Of a stretch of 64,000 nt of DNA, positions 25,730 to 33,704 are shown piece by piece. Numbering within the stretch: the first letter of the stretch is position 1; every line of letters starts with the position of its first letter. The stretch lies in NCBI GenBank assembly GCA_017469845.1, contig JAFUFP010000033.1, positions 1 to 64,000 of the forward strand. The letters are read 5' to 3'. The stretch comes from Bacteroidales bacterium. Its GTDB lineage: Bacteria > Bacteroidota > Bacteroidia > Bacteroidales > UBA932. A program made the translations under genes and the position numbers. The notes beneath the pieces were generated by a model that worked only from the letters and a program-made list of their open reading frames with translations, was not told the DNA's origin and ran no database searches.

Positions 25730-26755
25730 ATGAATTTCATAGAAAGATTGGACATAACGATGAAGAAGCGGCCTTGGCTCGCCTCACTCATCCTAGCGGC
25801 CATAGCCATATACCCGCAGCTCGTGAGCATCGTCATGGAATGGAAGATGTATTCCGAGTACGGAAAACCTTTCCAGTACTTCGCGATAACGCCGGTGCGT
25901 TTCCTGCTGTTCTTCGCCGCTGCCCTGGCCTGCCTTCTGGTCAACTTCCGGACGCTGAAGACGAAGTCCCTGTGGAATTACGCCAAATGGGATTTCCTAA
26001 TCTGCCTTGCCGTGATTCCTCTTTTCTACATCCTGGTAAAGGGGCTAAAGCTTCATGTCTTCCAGTTCAGCATGATATACTTCGAGGCCCTCATGCTTTG
26101 GATCTTCGTCGTCGGTCTGAGTTACATGGACACCCTCCTCGAAAGCCAGAGGAAGACCGAAAAAGAAAACGAGCAACTGCAGATGGAGAGCATGAAGAGC
26201 CGTTATGCGGCCCTTCTCAACCAGATCAATCCGCACTTTTTCTTCAATTCCCTCAACGGACTGTCGTCCCTTGTGAGGAAGAAGGACGAGAACGCCACCC
26301 TCCAGTATATCGAGGACATTTCGGACATCTTCCGGTACACCCTGCAGAACGAACCGCTCGACCTCGTCCCGATGGAAAGTGAGGTGGATTTCGCGAAGCA
26401 GTACGTGAACGTCCTGAAGACCCGTTACGCCCACAAGCTTACCTGCACGGTCGACGTGAAAGGTGATTCCGCCGAAGACCGCCTCCCGGTCCTCACGATG
26501 CTCCCACTCCTTGAAAACATCACAACGCACAACATCATCGACAGTGAACACCCGATGGAGATTTCCATCAGGACGACCGAAGACGGCTTCCTCGAGGTGA
26601 GCAACCTCTCCTACCCCAAGCCCAATCCACCGAAGACCGGAGGAACGGGTCTTAAGAACCTCTCCAGCCGATTCCAGATACTGAGCGGAAAAGAAATCGA
26701 GATAAAGGATGACGGCCACACTTTCACGGTCCGTCTCCCGATCATAAAAGAATAG
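25730..26755 (+). CDS. LytS/YehU-type sensor histidine kinase
   Basis: 341 residues. Four hydrophobic segments (about residues 17-36, 56-73, 87-104, 114-133) are followed by a short coiled coil and the His_kinase domain: the phospho-acceptor block 'ALLNQINPHFFFNSLNG' with His169, an N-box-like 'MLPLLENITTHNII' and a final glycine box 'GGTGLKNLSSRF'. This is the LytS/AlgZ class that pairs with LytTR response regulators, and such a regulator starts 8 bases downstream. As the first gene of a long co-directional run, it probably controls that operon; the signal is unknown and there is no extracellular sensing domain of note. Confidence 0.9.
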   Translation: MNFIERLDITMKKRPWLASLILAAIAIYPQLVSIVMEWKMYSEYGKPFQYFAITPVRFLLFFAAALACLLVNFRTLKTKSLWNYAKWDFLICLAVIPLFYILVKGLKLHVFQFSMIYFEALMLWIFVVGLSYMDTLLESQRKTEKENEQLQMESMKSRYAALLNQINPHFFFNSLNGLSSLVRKKDENATLQYIEDISDIFRYTLQNEPLDLVPMESEVDFAKQYVNVLKTRYAHKLTCTVDVKGDSAEDRLPVLTMLPLLENITTHNIIDSEHPMEISIRTTEDGFLEVSNLSYPKPNPPKTGGTGLKNLSSRFQILSGKEIEIKDDGHTFTVRLPIIKE

Positions 26756-26762
26756 AACGCAA

Positions 26763-27518
26763 ATGAAAGTCCTCATCGTAGAAGACGAGACCGCCGCCAG
26801 CGAGAACCTGGCCGTAATGCTCAACGAACTGGATCCCGGCATCGAGATTGTCGGGGCCTCGGAGAGTATCCAGCAGACCGTAAGGCTGCTGCGTTCCGGT
26901 CTCAGCCCCGACCTCATCTTCATGGACATACAACTCTCCGACGGGAACTCCTTCTCCATCTTCGAACAGATGGAGGTCACCACCCCCATAATCTTCACCA
27001 CGGCCTACGACCAGTTCGCAATAAAGGCTTTCAAGGTGAACAGCATCGACTATCTCCTCAAGCCCATCAAGGTATCGGACCTCAAGGCGGCTTTGGAGAA
27101 GTTCTCACGCCTTTCGGCGGCCGGAAGGGATGCGTACGTGAAGATGATGAAGCAGCTCCCCTCCAATGGGGAGTCCCCCTACAAATCCAGGATAATCCTC
27201 ACATACAAGGAAGACATCATTCCGGTCGATACGGCCGACATAGCGTTTTTCCACACGGCTGACAGGAGCACATCCGTGTTCCTCAAGGACGGGAAACGCC
27301 TTCCCTGCAACATAACCCTCGAGCAGGCGATGAGCCAACTCGACCCCGACAGATTCATCCGCGCGAACAAGCAGTTCATCCTCTCGAGGGACACCATAGT
27401 GAAGGTGTCGGTGAGATTCGACAGCCGACTTCACATAACTACCGGAGTACCCGCTCCGGAGACGATCTTCGTCAGCAAGAACAAGGCCGCGGAATTCAAA
27501 TCCTGGATGGCGAGATAG
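26763..27518 (+). CDS. LytTR-family response regulator
   Basis: 251 residues. The receiver domain (about 1-120) has the acidic pair in 'LIVEDE', phospho-acceptor Asp55 in 'LIFMDIQLSDG', Thr in 'IIFTTAYDQFAIKAF' and Lys in 'DYLLKPIK'. The LytTR DNA-binding domain occupies about 140-251 ('ILTYKEDIIPVDTADIAFFH', 'LEQAMSQLDPDRFIRANKQF', 'VSKNKAAEFKSWM'). It forms a two-component pair with the kinase 7 bases upstream, and the ferredoxin-like gene begins 29 bases downstream, so the pair appears to be transcribed together with the biosynthetic operon. Confidence 0.92.
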   Translation: MKVLIVEDETAASENLAVMLNELDPGIEIVGASESIQQTVRLLRSGLSPDLIFMDIQLSDGNSFSIFEQMEVTTPIIFTTAYDQFAIKAFKVNSIDYLLKPIKVSDLKAALEKFSRLSAAGRDAYVKMMKQLPSNGESPYKSRIILTYKEDIIPVDTADIAFFHTADRSTSVFLKDGKRLPCNITLEQAMSQLDPDRFIRANKQFILSRDTIVKVSVRFDSRLHITTGVPAPETIFVSKNKAAEFKSWMAR

Positions 27519-27547
27519 AGTCCTCCGGACAACAAAAAGAACAGCTG

Positions 27548-28282
27548 ATGGCAAAGTACACGATATGCGCTTGCGCGAGCAGGGATTTCATAGAAAGAGG
27601 GAAAGTGAAGAGAATCGCTTCCTCCCTCATCGCCGAGGGCAATGAGGTGAGGATCGTCGATGACCTGTGCGGACTGTGCCGGGATATGGACCCTTCGCTT
27701 GGGGATATGGCGGAAGGCACCGTCATCGCCTGCCACGAAAGGGCCGTGAAAGCTCTTTTCGCAAGGAACGGAATCTCACTCACCCAAGCCCCGGTCGACA
27801 TCCGAAGCGACTGTGATCCCATCCCCGCCGTAGAAGACATCCCCGCCGTCATCGGAGAAGAGGTGGAAAAGAGACTCTCTTCCTTCCATAGGAGCGAAGG
27901 CAAGGATCCCTGGTTCCCGGTTCTTGATTACAGCGAATGCATTTCCTGCCGGAAGTGTTTCGACTTCTGCCTTTTCGGGGTGTACACGATTGAAGGCGGA
28001 AAGGTCACGGTCACCAATCCCGACAACTGCAAGAACGGATGTCCCGCCTGCGCCAGGACTTGCCCGAAAGGGGCCATCATATTCCCGAAGCATCCCTTCG
28101 CCCCGATAAATGGGGGAAAGGAGGAAGAGTCTCCCGAAAAACAGGAGAATCCCCTTTTCAGCATCGATCCCGACGCCCTTTACGCCCAGGCGATAAAGGA
28201 GAGGCTCGAACACAGGAGGAAGGCCGGAATGGCCCTCAGGAGCCCTTCCCTCCGCAAAGACGACGACAGCGACCCAAAGTAA
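27548..28282 (+). CDS. Cytoplasmic protein with 2[4Fe-4S] ferredoxin domain
   Basis: 244 residues, no signal peptide. The N-terminal 110 residues are not recognised; they carry Cys7, Cys9, Cys41 and Cys44 and look like an alpha/beta domain. The central ferredoxin domain has Cys131-x2-Cys134-x2-Cys137-x3-Cys141 and Cys161-x3-Cys165-x2-Cys168-x3-Cys172, enough for two [4Fe-4S] clusters. The last 70 residues are charged and helical. It precedes the radical SAM gene by 18 bases, so it is a natural candidate for the electron donor of that enzyme; that role is inferred from position only. Confidence 0.8.
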   Translation: MAKYTICACASRDFIERGKVKRIASSLIAEGNEVRIVDDLCGLCRDMDPSLGDMAEGTVIACHERAVKALFARNGISLTQAPVDIRSDCDPIPAVEDIPAVIGEEVEKRLSSFHRSEGKDPWFPVLDYSECISCRKCFDFCLFGVYTIEGGKVTVTNPDNCKNGCPACARTCPKGAIIFPKHPFAPINGGKEEESPEKQENPLFSIDPDALYAQAIKERLEHRRKAGMALRSPSLRKDDDSDPK

Positions 28283-28300
28283 AAAGAACAACGGACTTAC

Positions 28301-29518
28301 ATGATACTCAAAGATCTATATTACACTTCCAAGGCAGCGCTGAGGATATTCAAGGTGAGCACTCCCCGTCTCATCTGGAAGATAGCCTACACCTTCGGCA
28401 TCAAGAGCATGCGCAACATGGCCCGCTATGACAAAAGGGTCAGAAAGGGAGAGGATTTCTTCCCTTGCTTCATGATGATTTCACTCACCGAAGTGTGCAA
28501 CCTCTCATGCTCCGGCTGCTGGGTCAGCCGCGGCGGAAAGAAGCAGCTCACCCATGAGCAGCTCGACGGCATCATCAGAGAGTGCAAATCCCACGGGGCC
28601 AACTTCTTCGGTCTTCTGGGAGGCGAGCCTTTCCTGTACAAGGGACTTCTTGACATAATCGAAAAGCACCCCGACTGCTATTTCCAGATATTCACGAACG
28701 GAACCCTCATAACCGACGAGATAGCCGCAAGGATGCGGAAACTGGGTAACGTCACCCCCGTCATCAGCATCGAAGGGCTGGAGGAGGAAAGCGACCGCCG
28801 CCGCCAAAGGGACGGAGTCTTCCAAAAGACCCTCCAGGGCATGCGCAATTGCCGTAAGAACAAACTCATCTTCGGAGCCGCAGCTTCCATCTGCAAGGGA
28901 AACTACGACGAGCTCGTCAACGAAAAGCACATTCTCTCTCTCGCGAAGGAAGGTGCGATGTACATGTGGTACTACATCTACCGTCCCGTAGGATCGGAGC
29001 CCAATCCCGAAGTCTGCTTGGACGAAAGCCAGATAAGGGGTCTTAGGAAGTTCCTTGTGGACCAGAGGGACAAAGCTCCGCTTTTCATAATAGACACATA
29101 TTGGGATGACAAAGGCAACGCCATCTGTCCCGGAGCCTCCGGAATGAGCCACCATATCGCCCCCTCGGGAGCAGTGGAGTTCTGCCCGGTGGTCCAGATG
29201 TCGACCCGTGTCCTCAACCACGACTCTTCGAACCTCACCGAAGTGATGAAGGAATACGGGATGATCTCGGACATGAGGAAGTTCACCGCCGAAAAGACCC
29301 GCGGATGCATCCTCATGGAGGATCCCGCCTCGATGAGGGAATTCCTGGACAAGGAAGGAGCTGAGGATTACACATCAAGAGGGACCGTGAGGGAAGAATA
29401 CGAGAATATGTGCTCCGTCCCGGGACACTATATGAAGGATGACCCCATTCCCGAAAGGAATGTCATCTACAGATTTTTGAAGAAGAGATATTTCTTCGGA
29501 TTCGGAGCATACGGATAA
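28301..29518 (+). CDS. HpnH-like radical SAM enzyme
   Basis: 405 residues. The radical SAM cluster motif is Cys66-x3-Cys70-x2-Cys73 within 'LTEVCNLSCSGCW'; next come 'FFGLLGGEPFLYKGLLDII' (the GGEP glycine motif) and 'FQIFTNGTLI'. The C-terminal part has extra cysteines ('CPGASGMSHHIAPSGAVEFC'), as in SPASM or DUF3463-like extensions. HpnH, the adenosyl-hopene-forming radical SAM enzyme of hopanoid synthesis, is one known member with this general layout and a cyclase partner; here a class II cyclase lies two genes downstream. The substrate is unknown, but modification of a terpenoid is the leading idea. A peptide-maturase role is less likely because no precursor peptide is seen beside it. Confidence 0.8.
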   Translation: MILKDLYYTSKAALRIFKVSTPRLIWKIAYTFGIKSMRNMARYDKRVRKGEDFFPCFMMISLTEVCNLSCSGCWVSRGGKKQLTHEQLDGIIRECKSHGANFFGLLGGEPFLYKGLLDIIEKHPDCYFQIFTNGTLITDEIAARMRKLGNVTPVISIEGLEEESDRRRQRDGVFQKTLQGMRNCRKNKLIFGAAASICKGNYDELVNEKHILSLAKEGAMYMWYYIYRPVGSEPNPEVCLDESQIRGLRKFLVDQRDKAPLFIIDTYWDDKGNAICPGASGMSHHIAPSGAVEFCPVVQMSTRVLNHDSSNLTEVMKEYGMISDMRKFTAEKTRGCILMEDPASMREFLDKEGAEDYTSRGTVREEYENMCSVPGHYMKDDPIPERNVIYRFLKKRYFFGFGAYG

Positions 29519-29521
29519 AGA

Positions 29522-31075
29522 ATGAGCGCAAAGTCAATACATAAAGTACCTGAGCCCTACGCTCTCCGCAAGGCTCTCCGGGAGAAGGTAGCCCTCCTTC
29601 TGTCGGAGCGGGACCTGTGCCCTCCCCTTCCGCTTGAGGAACTCTCTTCGATAGCGGAGGAGGTCATTTCTTCAGAAGGCCTCGACACCGATCTGAGGGG
29701 ATGGCTGATGGTGGAAGTGCACAACAGAGTCTGGCGCGGAACCCTCGCCTCCATTCCGAGGGAACGTCGTCTTCTGCTTCTTCCCAAGTGTCTCCGGAGT
29801 TCCACCAAGTGCCAGGCCGAAGTGGACGAAATAGGTCTTCTTTGCCACGGATGCGGCTCCTGCTGCATTCCCTTGATCCAGGACACGGCGGATTCGTTCG
29901 GGACAACGAGCATCGTAGCCGAAGGATTCACTTCGGCGGTTTCGCTCATAAAGGCCGGAGTCGTGGACGCCGTCATCGGCGTAAGCTGCCTTGATTCCCT
30001 GGAGAAGGCCTTCCCCCTTCTCATCAACAACGCCGTCCCCGGTGTGGCCGTTCCCCTGAACCGTGACGGATGCATCGACACGGATGTGGATTCCACCTAT
30101 GTGAAGGAACTCCTCCGCATGGAAAGCGACACGGTCCAGGACCTTATCGACTACAATAATCTGAAGACTGAGATCAAGGGTCTTTTCTCACCGGAGAATC
30201 TTTCTTCAGTCATGGCGGAGGGAGACGATCCCACCGGAAAAATCGCCTTCGAATGGATTAGCGGAGACGGAAAGAGGTTCCGTCCCTTCCTTCTCGGAGC
30301 CGTATACGAGGCCCTCTCGGGCAACCGTTCCCTTCCCCAGTACGTAAGGAACGCAGCCGTCGCCGTGGAATGCTTCCACAAGGCTTCCCTCGTGCACGAC
30401 GACATCCAGGACGGGGATGAATTCCGCTACGGAAAACCCACCGTCCACGCCGCCCATGGGGCGCCGATGGCCATAAACGTCGGAGATCTTCTCCTGGGTG
30501 AAGGATACCGCCTTCTCTCGGGAAGTCCCGTTCCTCTTGTAGGCCCCATCGCGGAAGCCCACCTCAAGCTCTGCAAAGGTCAGGGAATGGAACTTGAGTG
30601 GAGCGCCGCACCCCGGCCGTTCGGGATGGATTTCGCGCTGGAGATATTCCGCCTCAAGACCGTCCCGGCCTTCAGCATGTCCCTTACCCTCGGTATGCTC
30701 TGCGCCGAAAAGGGGAACTACTCCCATATGCTGGACGCCTATTCCGACGCCCTCGGAACGGCCTACCAGATCCTCGACGACATACGTGACTTCGACGAGA
30801 AGGGGCCTCTAAGGCCCAGGCCTTCGGCCATCCTCGCCCTCCTTCAGGAGGACCCGGAGTGCGAAGGGATCATGGACAGGGTGAAGGAAGGGTGCGACAT
30901 GCGCTCCCTCCTTTCCGAAGAAAGATACGCTCCCGCCCTTTCGAGGGCGAAGGAGAAGGCCTCGGAACTTGCCCGTCAGTACGGGAAGAAGGCTATAGAT
31001 TCGCTTTCGTCCCTGAAGAATTTGGAACTCAAGAGGCTCCTTTTCCGCGTGACGGGAAAGATCCTCGAAAAATAG
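29522..31075 (+). CDS. DUF116 domain fused to polyprenyl diphosphate synthase
   Basis: 517 residues, two domains. Residues of about 75-190 match DUF116: 'LLLLPKCLRSSTKCQ' (Cys90, Cys97), 'CHGCGSCC' (Cys108, 111, 114, 115) and 'AVIGVSCLDSLEKAF', a set of cysteines that may bind an Fe-S cluster. Residues of about 215-517 are a trans-polyprenyl synthase with 'GDGKRFRPFL', the first aspartate motif DDIQD at 293-297, 'KPTVHAAHG', 'GQGMELEW' and the second motif DDIRD at 419-423. Both aspartate motifs are intact, so it should be active. The residues four and five before the first motif are Ser and Ala, not aromatic, so no short-chain block is evident. It sits 3 bases after the radical SAM gene and 3 bases before the first alpha/alpha-barrel gene. 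Confidence 0.88.
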   Translation: MSAKSIHKVPEPYALRKALREKVALLLSERDLCPPLPLEELSSIAEEVISSEGLDTDLRGWLMVEVHNRVWRGTLASIPRERRLLLLPKCLRSSTKCQAEVDEIGLLCHGCGSCCIPLIQDTADSFGTTSIVAEGFTSAVSLIKAGVVDAVIGVSCLDSLEKAFPLLINNAVPGVAVPLNRDGCIDTDVDSTYVKELLRMESDTVQDLIDYNNLKTEIKGLFSPENLSSVMAEGDDPTGKIAFEWISGDGKRFRPFLLGAVYEALSGNRSLPQYVRNAAVAVECFHKASLVHDDIQDGDEFRYGKPTVHAAHGAPMAINVGDLLLGEGYRLLSGSPVPLVGPIAEAHLKLCKGQGMELEWSAAPRPFGMDFALEIFRLKTVPAFSMSLTLGMLCAEKGNYSHMLDAYSDALGTAYQILDDIRDFDEKGPLRPRPSAILALLQEDPECEGIMDRVKEGCDMRSLLSEERYAPALSRAKEKASELARQYGKKAIDSLSSLKNLELKRLLFRVTGKILEK

Positions 31076-31078
31076 CCC

Positions 31079-31948
31079 ATGAAAGGAAACATTTCATACG
31101 AACTTCTGCAGAAGGTCAAAAGAGGGGTCAGGGGACTTCCTTCAGAGACCCGTGACGTGATGAAGTCCTTCATCCTCTCCAGGATGGAGGAAAGCGGAGC
31201 TTTCATGGGGAAGGCTCCGGGGGCGGACCTTTACTACACCGCCTTCGGGTGGTGCCTTTCGTCCTGCTTCGGCGTGATGCCCAAACCCTCCAGGACAGCG
31301 GAATACCTCTCCTCTTTCGATCCCGATTCATTGGACCTCATCCATTACGCCTCTTTCATCAAATGTCACCTTCTCTCCAAAATCGGCAAAGGAAGTCTCT
31401 CTTCAATGCTGAAAGCGGCGGTTTCGAGGCTTCCGTCCAGAAAGCCGGAAAGTTTCTCCGCCTTCCCGGGTGACGATCCCGAGAGCCCTTATTCCCTTTT
31501 CATGCTGCTGAACATTTCTCAGGACTGCTTCGGGTACACCCCCAATCCGACCGAAGTTCTCGCCTCGCTGGAAAGATACCGGACCGGTGAAGGCCTGTAC
31601 GGAGGAGTGGAAGGAGGATCCTCCCCTTCGGTACAGTCGACCTGCTGCGCCCTTGTACTCAAGGGTTACCTGGAAGGATTCAGGAAAGAGGCGGCGGAAG
31701 GGCTGCGTTCCCTCCAGAAAGAAAACGGAGGCTTCAAGGCGAACGGTACGGCTCCGGTAGCGGATCTTCTGTCAACCGCCGTAGCGCTTTTCACCCTCTC
31801 GCTTTACGGGGTGAAGCCCGCCTTCAACGCGTTTGATTTCATCGAAGCCCATCTTCTTGACGACGGATCGTTCTCTTCGACCGTCCTTGATGAAGACGGG
31901 GACATAGAATACCTGTTTTACGGATTACTCTCTCTCGGCTGCATATGA
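31079..31948 (+). CDS. Small prenyltransferase/squalene-cyclase-repeat protein (alpha/alpha barrel)
   Basis: 289 residues, soluble. The second half has repeated helix pairs with Gly-rich turns like those of protein prenyltransferase beta subunits and squalene cyclases ('GEGLYGGVEGGSSPSVQSTC', 'LQKENGGFKANG', 'LLDDGSFSSTVLDEDGDIEY', 'LFYGLLSLGCI'). There is no DxDD motif, so class II cyclisation by this chain alone is not expected. It overlaps the start of the following cyclase gene by four bases (ATGA), which suggests translational coupling and perhaps a heteromeric enzyme or a substrate-binding partner. Confidence 0.78.
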   Translation: MKGNISYELLQKVKRGVRGLPSETRDVMKSFILSRMEESGAFMGKAPGADLYYTAFGWCLSSCFGVMPKPSRTAEYLSSFDPDSLDLIHYASFIKCHLLSKIGKGSLSSMLKAAVSRLPSRKPESFSAFPGDDPESPYSLFMLLNISQDCFGYTPNPTEVLASLERYRTGEGLYGGVEGGSSPSVQSTCCALVLKGYLEGFRKEAAEGLRSLQKENGGFKANGTAPVADLLSTAVALFTLSLYGVKPAFNAFDFIEAHLLDDGSFSSTVLDEDGDIEYLFYGLLSLGCI

Positions 31949-33693
31949 AAGGAAGGATCGGAAATATGATCTCCCGCGTGGAGGAAATGCTCCTTGAGAA
32001 AAGGGGCGGGGACGGATTCTGGAGGGGATACCTTTCCTCCAGCGCCATCTCGACGTCCGTTTCCCTTTTCGCCCTCGCGATGAAGGATCCCGGGAAATAC
32101 TCCCCCCTCATCAGCAATGCGGCATCGTGGCTGAAAACCACCATGAAGGAGGACGGCACCTGGGGCGACAGCCCTGAGAGCCCCTCGAACATGACGGCGA
32201 CTCTCCTCAGCTACACCGCCCTCAAATACTGCGGCAAAGTCCCCCGCGAAACTGAAACCTACCTCATCGGCCGTTTCGGAAGCCTTTCCGAAGACGACAT
32301 AATAAAGGGAGTCCTGGACTGTTACGGGAAGGACCTCACATTCTCGGTCCCGATTCTTTCGATGTGCGCCCTTTGCGGAACCGTCTCTTCGTGGGACAAG
32401 ATCCCCGCTTTTCCCTACGAACTCGCCGCCCTGCCCCAGAAGCTTTTCCGCTTCCTCCAACTCCCGGTCGTGAGCTACGCCATCCCCGCCCTCATCGCCG
32501 TCGGAATACTCCGCGGCAAGATGGGGAAGAAGACCCCGATGTCCTCCTTCAGGACCATTTTCATCCCCAAGTGCCTCAAGGTGATGACAAGGATGCAGCC
32601 CTCCGACGGAGGCTTCCTTGAAGCCGCACCGCTCACCGGATTCGTCCTGATGTGCATGTGCGCTTCGGGCCTCGGGAACCACCCTGTCGCCCAGAAGGCG
32701 GCCTCATTCCTTTCTTCGACCGTAAGATCCGACGGATCCTGGCCAATCGACTCCGACCTCTCGACTTGGGTTTCCACCCTGTCGATAAAGGCGCTCGGGG
32801 ACACAATCAGCAATAAAGAAGAGATGGCCGACGGTCTCAAGGGAAGGGCCATAAAGAAAATCCACCCCTTCACAAACGCCGATCCCGGCGGATGGGGATG
32901 GACCGACTTGTCGGGAAGCGTTCCCGACGCCGACGACACTCCCGGCGCCCTCATAGCCCTCCATATGCTTTCCGGTGGGAAATACTCCCCCGAAGCCGAA
33001 GGGGGCGTAAGGTGGCTTCTGGGCCTACAGAACTACGACGGCGGAATACCCACCTTCTGCAAGGGATGGACAAGGCTCCCCTTCGACTCCTCCTCTCCTG
33101 ACCTCACCGCCCATACGCTGATGGCGATAAGCCTTTGGAAGGATTCCCTGCCGGAAGCTCTGAGGGAAAAGTGCACCAAGGCTGAACGGAGGATGCTTTC
33201 GTGGCTCAAGAAGAATCAGGCCGCCGACGGGTCATGGTCACCGCTTTGGTTCGGCTGCCAGGATGATCCCGACGGCAGGAATCCCGTCTACGGGACTTCC
33301 CTCGTCATTGACTACATGGCAACGTACTGCCGGAAAGCGAAGGCGGTATCTCCCGAAACGGACGAGATGCTCAGAAGAGGAAGGGCGTTCCTCGTAAAGT
33401 CCCAGAACTCCGACGGAGGATGGGGCGGGAACATCTCCCTCCCTTCGATGGTAACGACTACCTCCAAAGCGATGTGCGCCCTCTCGCATGAAGGCGCCAC
33501 TTTCCGTAACGCCCTCATCGGAGGACTCACGTTCCTCGAAGGAAGACTCTCCGAAGGAAGGATGGAAGAAGCCGAGCCCATAGGGCTGTACTTCGCCAAG
33601 CTCTGGTACTCCGAGAGCATGTACAACCTCACCTTCAGCCTTGACGCCCTCAAAAAGACCCGAAAGGCGCTGATACAAGACACAGTCATATAA
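31945..33693 (+). CDS. Class II terpenoid cyclase, squalene-hopene-cyclase-like
   Basis: 582 residues, slightly shorter than squalene-hopene cyclases (about 630). The protonating motif of class II cyclases is present as Asp328-Ala-Asp330-Asp331-Thr332 ('SVPDADDTPGALIAL'). QW-type repeats occur throughout (DGTWG near 70, DGSW near 263, DGGIPTF near 365, DGSWSPLWFG near 428, DGGWGG near 490). 'RLPFDSSSPDLTAHTL' and 'NPVYGTSLVI' correspond to conserved C-terminal segments of hopene cyclases. A hydrophobic patch near 165-190 could associate with membrane. No squalene synthase or HpnCDE gene is present in the window, so the substrate may be a polyprenyl product of the adjacent synthase rather than squalene made here. 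The ATGA overlap with the previous gene supports a joint function. Confidence 0.88.
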   Translation: MKGRIGNMISRVEEMLLEKRGGDGFWRGYLSSSAISTSVSLFALAMKDPGKYSPLISNAASWLKTTMKEDGTWGDSPESPSNMTATLLSYTALKYCGKVPRETETYLIGRFGSLSEDDIIKGVLDCYGKDLTFSVPILSMCALCGTVSSWDKIPAFPYELAALPQKLFRFLQLPVVSYAIPALIAVGILRGKMGKKTPMSSFRTIFIPKCLKVMTRMQPSDGGFLEAAPLTGFVLMCMCASGLGNHPVAQKAASFLSSTVRSDGSWPIDSDLSTWVSTLSIKALGDTISNKEEMADGLKGRAIKKIHPFTNADPGGWGWTDLSGSVPDADDTPGALIALHMLSGGKYSPEAEGGVRWLLGLQNYDGGIPTFCKGWTRLPFDSSSPDLTAHTLMAISLWKDSLPEALREKCTKAERRMLSWLKKNQAADGSWSPLWFGCQDDPDGRNPVYGTSLVIDYMATYCRKAKAVSPETDEMLRRGRAFLVKSQNSDGGWGGNISLPSMVTTTSKAMCALSHEGATFRNALIGGLTFLEGRLSEGRMEEAEPIGLYFAKLWYSESMYNLTFSLDALKKTRKALIQDTVI

Positions 33694-33704
33694 CGATATA
33701 TAGA

